A DNA stretch of 64,000 nt from Polyangiaceae bacterium (GTDB lineage Bacteria > Myxococcota_A > Polyangia > Polyangiales > Polyangiaceae). The first letter of the stretch is position 1, and the number at the start of each line of letters is the position of its first letter. The stretch is from the NCBI GenBank assembly GCA_025937785.1, contig JAICQQ010000003.1:62001-126000 (forward strand), read 5' to 3'. The notes beneath the pieces are model-generated. The model ran no database searches. It saw only the letters and a program-made list of their open reading frames with translations, and was not told where the DNA came from. Of the stretch, positions 1 to 7,690 are shown in pieces. The position numbers and the translations under genes were made by a program.

Positions 1-2
1 TG

Positions 3-356
3 CGCTACCATTTTCACTACCGGTTCTACGGCTTCGGGCGCTTGGGGCTCGGGGCGCAGTACACGCATGCAACCATCGACGACGAGCTGTTCAATGGAGA
101 GCTGGTGTCGAACGACTGGGCCTTTGCTGGCGACTTGTCGGGAGGCGCCGCGGTCGAGCTCTTCGGTCCGCCGAGCGGCGAACAACGCAAGCCTCGCGCC
201 TGGTTCGTTGCCGAGGCGGGCTATGCGCTCGTGACGAACACGACGTTGTCGTTCTCCCCTGGCTCCGGTGCACCGGAACGCGCAGCGTCCGAAGAGCTCG
301 GAGAGCTCGATCTCAGCGCGCCCTTGTTCCGGCTCGCGGTTCTCTGCACCTATTAG
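3..356 (+). CDS. C-terminal part of an outer-membrane or secreted protein (partial)
   Basis: An open frame runs in from the left edge and stops at 354-356, so only the last 117 codons are present and the true start lies outside. The visible part alternates aromatic and glycine residues (RFYGFGRLGLG near the start), then FVAEAGYALV and a final LFRLAVLCTY. Such alternating short strands are usual in outer-membrane beta-barrels, but no family can be named from this fragment. The internal ATG at 42 is not the start, because the reading frame continues upstream of it. The next gene, bfd, lies on the other strand and ends 54 bp away. The barrel reading is inference. Confidence 0.55.
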   Translation, partial: RYHFHYRFYGFGRLGLGAQYTHATIDDELFNGELVSNDWAFAGDLSGGAAVELFGPPSGEQRKPRAWFVAEAGYALVTNTTLSFSPGSGAPERAASEELGELDLSAPLFRLAVLCTY

Positions 357-410
357 CCGCCGTGCCCTTCCGGCCGAGGGGCAAAGCCTCCACCGGCGCT
401 GGAGCGTGGG

Positions 411-623
411 TCAGCTCGCGCGTTCGAGGCCGCTCATGAGTGAACCCACGAGTGGCAGCACCCTGCGCTGGCGAAACAACAGAGAAGCGATCTCATTCAC
501 ACAGCCCCCGCACCCGCTGCCGGCCCCGCAGATCTCGCCGATGGCATCGATCGTGTGTGCCCCGTCGCTGATGGCCCGCCGAATCTCTCGATCGCTCACT
601 TGATGACAATGGCAAACAATCAC
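411..623 (-). CDS. bfd: Bacterioferritin-associated ferredoxin
   Basis: A 70-residue protein beginning MIVCHCHQVSDREI with a CxC pair at Cys4 and Cys6 and a second pair, CGGC, near residues 38-41. This is the ligand pattern of the [2Fe-2S] Bfd/Fer2_BFD family, and the length is normal. In known systems Bfd docks on bacterioferritin and reduces its haem so that stored iron is released as Fe(II) when the cell lacks iron. It is divergent from bfr, with 241 bp between the two starts. A Fur-box-like palindrome lies in that gap, about 67 bp upstream of the bfd start, which fits repression by Fur when iron is plentiful. The roughly 20 residues after the second Cys pair are weakly conserved in the family. 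Confidence 0.92.
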   Translation of the reverse strand: MIVCHCHQVSDREIRRAISDGAHTIDAIGEICGAGSGCGGCVNEIASLLFRQRRVLPLVGSLMSGLERAS

Positions 624-689
624 TGGGTTCCTGCCGTGGCTGCGAACCGTGCAAAAGGCGCGGTTTTGACGATTCTGAGCCTAGCATCG

Positions 690-704
690 TGAAAATGACT
701 TTCA
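690..704. promoter_or_regulatory. Fur-box-like operator between bfd and bfr
   Basis: The sequence TGAAAATGACTTTCA contains the inverted repeat TGAAA-N5-TTTCA. It agrees at 12 of 14 defined positions with the 7-1-7 Fur consensus TGATAATnATTATCA. It lies in the divergent bfd/bfr intergenic region, 66 bp from the bfd start and about 160 bp from the bfr start. Iron-dependent control of bfd by Fur is established in other bacteria. Use of this site here is inference from sequence and position. Confidence 0.5.
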
Positions 705-864
705 ACATCGTTGTGTGTTTCAGTGTTACTGCATTTTCTGGATGGCGTTTCGGGCGAAAACGCATCCCCCGTGGGTCGGAACCCGGTCTACTGTGCTCGG
801 GAGGCCTGAGTGAAGTACCGGGCTTCGTTCACTAAAACCCGCGCGAACTCCCCACGAGGCCACC

Positions 865-1341
865 ATGCAAGGCAACGCAGACGTCATCGAATTGCTCAAC
901 GAGGTGCTTACGTCGGAGCTGACGGCGATCAACCAGTACTTCATCCACTACAAGATGCTGGAGAACTGGGGCTACCGGCAGCTCGCGCACAAGAAACGCG
1001 AGGAATCCATCGAAGAAATGCGGCACGCGGACGAGGTGATCGAGCGCATTCTCTTTCTCGACGGGCATCCGAACATGCAGCGCCTCAGCCCGGTGCGCGT
1101 GGGGGAGGACCCGGTCGAGCAGCACGAGGTCGATCTGGCTCTCGAGGTGGATGCGGTGGCCCGCCTGAACCGCGGGATCGCCCTCGCTCGAGACAAGGGT
1201 GACAACGGTACCAAGGCCCTTCTGGAGAAGATCCTGAAGGACGAGGAACAGGCCATCGACTGGCTGGAAACCCAGCTACACCTGATCCGCCAGCTTGGTA
1301 CGGAGCGCTATCTGGCGGAGCAGCTGGGCCATTCCTCCTAG
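865..1341 (+). CDS. bfr: Bacterioferritin with altered ferroxidase ligand
   Basis: A 158-residue four-helix-bundle protein that aligns along its whole length with E. coli Bfr. It should form a 24-subunit cytoplasmic shell that stores iron. The haem ligand Met52 is present in the stretch EEMRHAD, and the ferroxidase ligands Glu18, Glu51, His54, Glu94 and Glu127 are all in place. The usual sixth ligand, His130 (EEGHIDW or EEEHIDW in typical Bfr), is replaced: this protein reads EEQAIDWLE, so position 130 is Ala. The start ATG follows a purine-rich CACGAGGCCACC stretch. The gene is divergent from bfd with a Fur-box-like site between them, and is followed by a strong hairpin. Identity as Bfr is secure. 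Full ferroxidase activity is uncertain. Confidence 0.95.
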   Translation: MQGNADVIELLNEVLTSELTAINQYFIHYKMLENWGYRQLAHKKREESIEEMRHADEVIERILFLDGHPNMQRLSPVRVGEDPVEQHEVDLALEVDAVARLNRGIALARDKGDNGTKALLEKILKDEEQAIDWLETQLHLIRQLGTERYLAEQLGHSS

Positions 1342-1368
1342 CGCGCTCGAACGGCGCCGCTAGGTCTG

Positions 1369-1396
1369 GCCGCGGTTGCTTCTGCAGAACCGCGGC
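1369..1396 (+). terminator. Hairpin after bfr
   Basis: A perfect 9-bp stem, GCCGCGGTT paired with AACCGCGGC, encloses a 10-nt loop and begins 28 bp after the bfr stop. A second small hairpin (GGTTC/GAACC) follows around 1414-1427. There is no clear T tract, as is common in GC-rich genomes, so termination is inferred from stem strength and position. Confidence 0.5.
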
Positions 1397-1463
1397 TTGA
1401 AGCGCGCTCCTCGGTTCCTACGAACCAAGGAAGCGCGCGGTGGAGAGGCAACGCGATGGGGGG

Positions 1464-1510
1464 AAGGCAGCGCAAGTGGCCAAGGCAGCGCAAGTGGCCA
1501 AGGCAGCGCA
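1464..1510. repeat. 18-bp tandem repeat, 2.6 copies
   Basis: The unit AAGGCAGCGCAAGTGGCC occurs at 1464-1481 and 1482-1499 with an 11-base partial copy after it. It lies between bfr and a convergent small gene and is not inside any supported coding frame. Confidence 0.85.
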
Positions 1511-1589
1511 AGGTAGAGACGGAGCGATCTGACGGGCGCCGCGATCGAAGGACCGGCGCCCATGCCGCCCCGCCGGGTCTCAGTGGCGC

Positions 1590-1946
1590 CTACTGACGCC
1601 CGAGCTTCTTACCGGCGGCCCGCAGGGCGAGTTCGACCTGGGAGAGGAGCTTCTTGGCGCGCGCCGGTCCGAGCTGAATCACGATCTCTTTGAACTGGCT
1701 CTCCATCTTCTTCCGGTTGCCTTTGACGGAGCGCTTGCCCTCCTTGGCCATCAACGCCCGGGCGGACTTGTTGGCGGCGGAGCGAATGTTGTGGACGTAT
1801 GCCTTGGAGATGATCATCCCCTTTTTCTCGGCGCGGTCGACCACTTCGCTGGCGGGCATGGAGCGCGGCAGGTTGCGGACGAACGCCGCCTTGTCCCCCT
1901 GGCGGATGATGGGATTGTTCTTAGTAGATCGTTTCTTTGCAGCCAT
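1590..1946 (-). CDS. Small basic protein of unknown function, possible HTH
   Basis: A 118-residue Lys/Arg-rich protein. Residues about 15-65 (FVRNLPRSMPASEVVDRAEKK and on to KAYVHNIRSAA) look like a short helical DNA-binding fold in which a sequence such as SKAYVHNIR could be a recognition helix. The rest is a basic helical tail. No catalytic motif is visible, and I do not recognise the family with certainty. A GAGG ribosome-binding sequence lies just before the ATG. The upstream flank (1950-2090) is noticeably AT-richer than its surroundings and may hold its promoter. It borders the large repeat-bearing gene-free stretch, but no functional link is shown. Confidence 0.7.
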   Translation of the reverse strand: MAAKKRSTKNNPIIRQGDKAAFVRNLPRSMPASEVVDRAEKKGMIISKAYVHNIRSAANKSARALMAKEGKRSVKGNRKKMESQFKEIVIQLGPARAKKLLSQVELALRAAGKKLGRQ

Positions 1947-1973
1947 AGGTTGCCTCGTTGTGAGTTAGCCTAA

Positions 1974-3352
1974 GATTAAACGATAACGCAGAGCGCGCTA
2001 GTGTGTACAACACAAATTTCGTCGAATCTCGGATTCTCACGGGTCTCACAAAGTGTTCCTTCACACAAGTGAATCATCTCTGGTTATCGGTGCCGTGTCT
2101 ATTGGTGCCCTTTAGACGCCCGTCTTATCAGGCGCCCGTCTTATCAGGCGCCCTGTTTGTGTCTGTGGGCGGCTGTCTATCACGGCGGCTGTCTATCACA
2201 GCGCCTTTTCGGCGCCGTTCTTCGCTTCGGCGCCGTTCTTCGCTTCGGCGCCGTTCTTCGCTTCGGCGCCGTTCTTCGGCGCCCTTCTTCAGCGCGGTTT
2301 TCTAGGCATCGTGCCTAGTGAGCACTCTGATTGGGGCACGTCTGCGGCGCTGCTTCTGAAACGGGGCGCCGAGAAACCGCTGTTGGCCTGCCGTGATAGC
2401 CAAACGCGCCCAGCGCGAGCCCTCCGAGGAGCACCCCGTGATAGCAGTGGGTACTTCGGCGCCTTAGTCGCTACAGGGTCCTCTGCTCCGGCGCCCTAAC
2501 TCCTGACACGCTCATCGCCCGTCACTGCTCCAGCCCAGGATGTACCTGCACGTGGTCCGAATGGACCTATTTCTTCTGGGTTCTTCGTGCGCTTCACTGG
2601 CTCTTCACGCTTGTACTGTACCTCGACGGGATGAGTTGGATGGCACCGCGAACTCCCGGTGCAGGCGGCGTGTGTAACCGAAAAAATCGAATGCGGTAGT
2701 GGTTAAAAGCGCCCGGGTAGAATCGTCCACGGCTATTGCGGATTTCTCGCTGCTTTCGAGGGTCATGGTGGACGGTAGCGGGGACATCACGATGTTCGGC
2801 ACGTTTCCGGGGCTCCACGCGAGGCGATTCGGCTGACCCTGGCCCGTGTCGTTAACGACCACGGGTGATACAGGACACGGGGGCAGCTGTCACACGTTAC
2901 TAAGGCATGAAATTTTCGTATCTAGCGCGAGTGCGGGGAAACTTTCAGCAAACGGCGGCGGGAGGCAACACTGTTCATCTGACAGCCCACACACTCGGTG
3001 GTGACACGCTCACACGTTGCTGTGGACAGCTTGGGAGCGGTTCAACAGGTCGCACGCTGGGACCTGTCGCAAAAGGCCTTCCTGCCAATCTTGTAAGAGC
3101 ATCCCGCACTCTCGAAAGCGCCTGCCACTGCGGTCCGCTGTAAGTGCTGGGATCGTGGTAACGATTCGCTATTCACCTCGCGTCCCGCCTCATGCAGATG
3201 TTGCCCGGTCAGCCCATGCGGGACTCCGCTGTTTCGGGAGCTCCTGGGGCTTTCGCGACCTGCCCTGGCGCCGCCAGCAAGGCATCAGCGAGCCAAGAGC
3301 GTCTCGTTAGGACCGATGTGCTGGCAGTTCGCGTCTTGGGCCCCCGCGCCGG
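1974..3352. other. Gene-free stretch of about 1.4 kb with repeats
   Basis: No convincing gene is visible. The left third holds stacked tandem repeats and ten GGCGCC palindromes, listed separately. The rest contains only short open frames in unrelated phases. The least implausible is an 85-codon frame at 2605-2862 on the minus strand, which lacks recognisable motifs and a good ribosome site. I see no transposase remnant, tRNA or attachment-site pair. Confidence 0.6.
2118..2283. repeat. Three adjacent short tandem-repeat blocks
   Basis: Block 1 (2118-2149) is two copies of GCCCGTCTTATCAGGC. Block 2 (2168-2199) is two copies of GGCGGCTGTCTATCAC. Block 3 (2211-2283) is three full and one partial copy of GGCGCCGTTCTTCGCTTC at period 18, ending in one more GGCGCC. 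All copies are perfect. The palindrome GGCGCC starts at 2131, 2147, 2211, 2229, 2247, 2265, 2278, 2365, 2458 and 2490, ten times in 365 bp. Confidence 0.9.
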
Positions 3353-5737
3353 TCACGGTCGAGTCTCATTATGAGACTGATGTGAGCGTGGTGACGGCGG
3401 TGCGAGCGCCTCGTACAGATGCGCATCGAGTGCGCGCTTGAGCGCTTGGAGCTCTGCGATCTCGTCGGACCGGGACCGGATGGAGCGAGGCAGGGTGGCT
3501 CGATGGTCGGCGAGCGCCTCCCGAACGGAGGGCCATCGATCGCGCCGTTCTTCGGGATCTTCCTGCCAGGCCCAGGCTGCGAGCAGCCCCGTGCGTCGGT
3601 CGAGCACCAGGTTATGAGAGGCCGTCCGGGCTGCGACCATCACCAGCGGATCCCTGCCGCGTAGCACTTCTTCGCCCAAATAGAACTGAGCGAACCGAAC
3701 CCTCGGCAGCTCGACATTCTTGTCCGACAGCAGCGGCACCAAGTCGTTGCCCATGAAGCTCTCGGGCACTCTGACGCCGGCGAGCGCCGTGAGCGTCGGG
3801 GCCACGTCGAGGGCATCCGTTAGATGCGTCAGCCGTCTCGGGGTCAGCGTCGCTGCCCGCACCATGAACGGTACGTGCAGCACTGGCGTGCTCAGATCGT
3901 AGCCGTAGTGCTCGTGCTGGTGGCGCGGTTCATCGAAAGCCATGCCGTGATCGCTGGTGACGACGATGACGTGGTTGGGATCGCTCGCCACGATGTGATC
4001 GATCAGCCGACCCAGATGGGCGTCCAGGTGGGTCACTTCTGTTGCGTAAAGGGCGGCGTCGGTGCTGCCGCTTGCCTGCTGGCCCTCGGGTGGCGCGTGC
4101 GGTGGATGGGCATCGAAGTAGTGCGCCCACAAAAAGACGGGCTCGAGCTGCGGCCGGTCGAGGAACGCGAGCGCGGCGTCGGTGACTGCTTGGGCAGTGT
4201 GGGGCGTGCCACTGGCATACGCTTCGGCCGGTCGTGTCGCGACGCTCCGAAACCCCTGGAGCAGCCCACGCCAATGCTCGGGAGCGAAGTAGGGGCTAGG
4301 GATCACGGCGAGCGTCTCGTAGCCGGCTTCCGCCAGTACTTCTGCGAGCAGGCGGTTGGAAGGCGCGAGTTCGAACGGGAAACGTCCCTGGAGCACGTGG
4401 TCGATCCGAGAGTCGAAGCGCGAGGTGAACAGAGCGGGCAGGGAAAGGCGGGTCGAGGGTCCCTGCACGAAAAAGTTCTCGAAGACCACCGCGTGCTCGG
4501 CGAACCGATCCAGCGCCGGCGCAAGGCCGCGCTTCCCGCCGTAGGCCTCGAGGGTCCACACCGCCAACCCGTCGACGGTGAGCAGGTACAGGTTGGGCCG
4601 GCCCACCCCGTCAGCGGGCGCGCCGAGCGAGCCAGCGGGCGCTCGTTTCGGTTTCCCCGAAGTCCATGGTTCGCGCATGGCGTCTACGCCATCGCAGTCC
4701 TCATCGGTACGATTCCCGGGTGCATCGAGAGCGCCGGGATGTATCGAGGAGTCGAACGGGCGACAGTCTCGCTCACCAAACCCGGCGAGGTGGCGATCAC
4801 GATCCCAGTCGAGCCAGAAATGGCCCCACCCGAGCGCGATCCGCGCGACCGGGGCATTCGCCCATCCCGGTGGCGTCGCTTGCCGCACGAGCGCGCCAGT
4901 GACACCGCTCGACACGCACAGCGTGATGATGCAGGGGCTCAGCGCGCGGCGGACCCTCGGACGCGCGCTGAGCCGAGGCGCAAGCTTCGCCACGCCAGCG
5001 GCGCCGAGCAACCCCAGCGTCAGCGGCGCCGCAAAATGCCGGAGCGATTCTGCGAGCGGCTGCGAGAAGCCGATCAGCACCGGCGTGGTGATCGCCAGGC
5101 ACAGCCCGAGCACGACTCGAACGTGCCAGCCCAGTCGGTAGAAACGCTCGCGCCGCGTCGTGTCGGCCGCCCTCGTCACGCGCGCGAGCGCGCGATTGAC
5201 GCCGCGCTGGGCCACCCGAACCGCCGCGAATCCGAACAGCAGCGCGCCCACCTGAATGCCGACCAAGGCCAGCCCCAGGTTGTCACGGTTCGCAACACGA
5301 AGCGCAGTGTCGCGCGCCGCGTAGTACGCGAGCCAGAGGCAGCCCGGCACCACGCTCACGGCTGCGTATACGTATGCGAGCGCCGTGCGTCGAACCTCGA
5401 GGGGTGCCATTTCGAGCTCTCGCCAGCGCTCACTCACGCTGGCGAACCAGGCCGCAGTTGTGCGGCCGCCGGTGACACCCGCCCACCACAGCGCCAACAC
5501 CGTCGCCGTGGTAATCCCCAAGAGCTCGTAGAAGAAGAGGATGGCGCTGCCCGCTTGGAACACCTCCAAGGCCCTCTCCGGCTGAGTCGAGGTGAACAGC
5601 GCGCCTTCGAGCAACCATAGACTGACGCCCCAGACGAAGCCCCAGCACAACCACGCCGAGCTGCAGAGCTTCGGTGCTCGCCGCCCCGACCCCGCGGGTT
5701 CGGTCGCATGGAGCGTGGACTCTGGTAGACGTGTCAT
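3353..5737 (-). CDS. Membrane sulfatase-fold hydrolase with MopE-like metal-binding stretch
   Basis: A 794-residue protein. The first ~310 residues hold several hydrophobic segments and act as a membrane anchor. Next comes an Asp/Cys stretch (DWDRDRHLAGFGERDC, then RTDEDCDGVDA) that matches the myxobacterial MopE-like putative metal-binding motif. The rest is an alkaline-phosphatase-superfamily (sulfatase) domain with YLLTVDGLAVWTLEAYGG near its start and VVTSDHGMAFDEP as the distal metal site. The formylglycine signature CxPSR is absent. The nucleophile region reads GPSTRLSLPALFTS, as in Ser/Thr-nucleophile members that move phospho-groups, so true sulfate-ester hydrolysis is doubtful. A periplasmic catalytic domain is inferred. 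The gene is divergent from the phosphoesterase at 5877. Confidence 0.8.
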   Translation of the reverse strand: MTRLPESTLHATEPAGSGRRAPKLCSSAWLCWGFVWGVSLWLLEGALFTSTQPERALEVFQAGSAILFFYELLGITTATVLALWWAGVTGGRTTAAWFASVSERWRELEMAPLEVRRTALAYVYAAVSVVPGCLWLAYYAARDTALRVANRDNLGLALVGIQVGALLFGFAAVRVAQRGVNRALARVTRAADTTRRERFYRLGWHVRVVLGLCLAITTPVLIGFSQPLAESLRHFAAPLTLGLLGAAGVAKLAPRLSARPRVRRALSPCIITLCVSSGVTGALVRQATPPGWANAPVARIALGWGHFWLDWDRDRHLAGFGERDCRPFDSSIHPGALDAPGNRTDEDCDGVDAMREPWTSGKPKRAPAGSLGAPADGVGRPNLYLLTVDGLAVWTLEAYGGKRGLAPALDRFAEHAVVFENFFVQGPSTRLSLPALFTSRFDSRIDHVLQGRFPFELAPSNRLLAEVLAEAGYETLAVIPSPYFAPEHWRGLLQGFRSVATRPAEAYASGTPHTAQAVTDAALAFLDRPQLEPVFLWAHYFDAHPPHAPPEGQQASGSTDAALYATEVTHLDAHLGRLIDHIVASDPNHVIVVTSDHGMAFDEPRHQHEHYGYDLSTPVLHVPFMVRAATLTPRRLTHLTDALDVAPTLTALAGVRVPESFMGNDLVPLLSDKNVELPRVRFAQFYLGEEVLRGRDPLVMVAARTASHNLVLDRRTGLLAAWAWQEDPEERRDRWPSVREALADHRATLPRSIRSRSDEIAELQALKRALDAHLYEALAPPSPRSHQSHNETRP

Positions 5738-5876
5738 CGGGCGCGCGCTGTCAGGGGGCGGGAGTCCGTTCGACCGAACCGGTGACCGACCTGTGAGGCG
5801 TGGTCACGGTTCGCGAGGTGCGGGAGTGATTCGGATCCGCGGAAACCTAAGATACGGTTAGGCTCGAGTCGACCAC

Positions 5877-7649
5877 GTGAGTCACCCAAGCGACGTTTGC
5901 CGGCCCAAAAGGGTCGAGGGCGATGTTCCTCGTACCCGGTTTCGGCGCGGCAGAACCAAACCGAGGGGAGTGGTGTGGTTCGGGATCAGCTCGTTTTGGG
6001 GGCACCTGCGGCACTTTCTGGCGAGTGCGATCGCTACGGAGGACGTCGATACGCGCGACTGGATGAGCCCTGACGCCCCGAGCGATCTGGTCGCTCGCAT
6101 CGCTGCTCGGCTGGGAGGTGACGGCGCCGGCGCGACACTCACCGAGTGCCTGGGACGTGATCTGTGGATCGACTTCGTCGCCGACACCGGGGACGACGTC
6201 GAGGTCAGCGAACGTGTCGCTGGACTCATCTCTCGGGTGTACGAACTGCCGGATCCGGAGACCGGCGAACTGCTCGTCGCGCCTCGTGGTGAGATCCTTT
6301 TCTTCGGGGGTGACACCGCCTATCCCGTGGCAACCAGCGAAGAGATCAACAATCGTGTCATGGTGCCCTTCAATCGGGTGTTGAGCCTGTGCGATGATGG
6401 CCGCCCACGGGTGCTCTTGGGCATTCCTGGCAATCACGATTGGTACGACGGACTCGACGGGTTTGCCCGCATGTTCCGCGTCCGCCCCGAGCAGGATGAA
6501 GACGAAGCACGCCCCTCGATCGTCAACATCGAACAGCACGCTGTCGAGAAATACGCGGACTGGGCGCGCGAGTTCATGAAAGGCGGGCACATCGGCAAGC
6601 CGAAAACCCTGAACCTGATCGGATATCAGCCGATGCAGAGCGCGAGCTACTTCGTGTTGCCGCTCACGCCACAGCTGCACCTATTCGCGGTCGATCGCCA
6701 GCTCAGGCGTATCGACTATCGGCAGCGGCGCTTCTTCGGAGAGTGGCGCCTGCAACATCCACGGATGGCGCCGTGGGTCGTGCTCCCCGACCCCCCCTTC
6801 AAGTTCGGTGAGCCCGCCAGGAACGGCATGCTCATGGCGCGGGCGCTGAACCTGCGCCTGGGTGAAGAGCGCGCGTTGGTCATGAACGGAGATATCCATC
6901 ACTACGAGCGGTGGTCCGAGCGGGCCACCGAGTTCGTTACTGCCGGCGGCGGCGGCGCGTTCCTACATCCCGCGCGGATCCACCAGCGCCGGTTGGCACC
7001 GCGCAGCGTCGAGTGGCCGGGCCCGCGGCAATCGGCGCGCTTGCTGATGGGGGTGCCCTGGAAAGTCGCGCGCGGCCGCTCGGGTTTCATTCCGCATCTC
7101 GTGTATGCGCTGCTATTCGCTCCGCAGACCGTGATTGCGTTGACCGCAGGGGCTCTGCTCTCGGCTCAGCTCGGAGCGACGCTGGTGGTGCTGCTGGTCA
7201 CAGCGCCGATCTACGCGTTGATCGGTGGCGTCAGGCGCGGGCGCCGCCCGCTCGTGTATTGTCTGGCGCTCGCGGCGGGCGCGATCACGGCAGTAATCCC
7301 GCTGTGCATGTTGCACGCGACGTCGGCAGGGCTGGAAGCGCTCGGGCGCACGCCGGACTTGGTCGTCGAAGCCGCCATCGCTTTGCTGCTCAGCAGCTTC
7401 CTCAGCGCGTTCGTGTTCGGCGCCTATCTGGCATTGCTGACGCGTGTGGGTCTGGAGCACACTCAGGCGTTCACTGCCCTCGATCATCCTGGGTTCAAGC
7501 ACTTTCTACGTCTTCGGGTGCACGCAGCGCAGGCCCGCGTCGATGTCTGGTGCATCGGGATGACCGATCCACTCGCGCCTGAAGCCGAGCCGGAGCTGGT
7601 GGACCAGTTTTCGTTCCACGTGTCCGAGGTGGGGTCACACGAGAGCTGA
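5877..7649 (+). CDS. Metallophosphoesterase with C-terminal membrane domain
   Basis: A 590-residue protein with the calcineurin-like metal motifs in order: FFGGDTAYPVA, LGIPGNHDWYDG and VMNGDIHHYERW. After the catalytic domain the C-terminal third (from about residue 400) has four or more hydrophobic segments, so the enzyme is membrane-bound with a probable cytoplasmic catalytic face. The start is GTG at 5877. A later GTG near residue 32 (GVVWFGISSFWGH) is an alternative that would drop a basic N-terminal leader. The substrate is not evident. The gene is divergent from the sulfatase-fold gene, with about 140 bp between starts. Confidence 0.8.
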   Translation: MSHPSDVCRPKRVEGDVPRTRFRRGRTKPRGVVWFGISSFWGHLRHFLASAIATEDVDTRDWMSPDAPSDLVARIAARLGGDGAGATLTECLGRDLWIDFVADTGDDVEVSERVAGLISRVYELPDPETGELLVAPRGEILFFGGDTAYPVATSEEINNRVMVPFNRVLSLCDDGRPRVLLGIPGNHDWYDGLDGFARMFRVRPEQDEDEARPSIVNIEQHAVEKYADWAREFMKGGHIGKPKTLNLIGYQPMQSASYFVLPLTPQLHLFAVDRQLRRIDYRQRRFFGEWRLQHPRMAPWVVLPDPPFKFGEPARNGMLMARALNLRLGEERALVMNGDIHHYERWSERATEFVTAGGGGAFLHPARIHQRRLAPRSVEWPGPRQSARLLMGVPWKVARGRSGFIPHLVYALLFAPQTVIALTAGALLSAQLGATLVVLLVTAPIYALIGGVRRGRRPLVYCLALAAGAITAVIPLCMLHATSAGLEALGRTPDLVVEAAIALLLSSFLSAFVFGAYLALLTRVGLEHTQAFTALDHPGFKHFLRLRVHAAQARVDVWCIGMTDPLAPEAEPELVDQFSFHVSEVGSHES

Positions 7650-7690
7650 GGCGCCTCGGCCGGCTCCGCGGCCCGCGACGAGGAACGAGT

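Noticed and set aside
91-273. Minus-strand open frame inside the left partial gene
   Set aside because: Arg/Ser-rich shadow of the plus-strand coding frame with no ribosome site.
2605-2862. 85-codon minus-strand frame in the gene-free stretch
   Set aside because: No motif, weak start and mixed-phase neighbours; not supported as a gene.
3824-5620. 598-codon plus-strand frame opposite the sulfatase-fold gene
   Set aside because: Composition is Arg/His/Gln-rich and typical of the antisense of a GC-rich coding frame; it has no domain.
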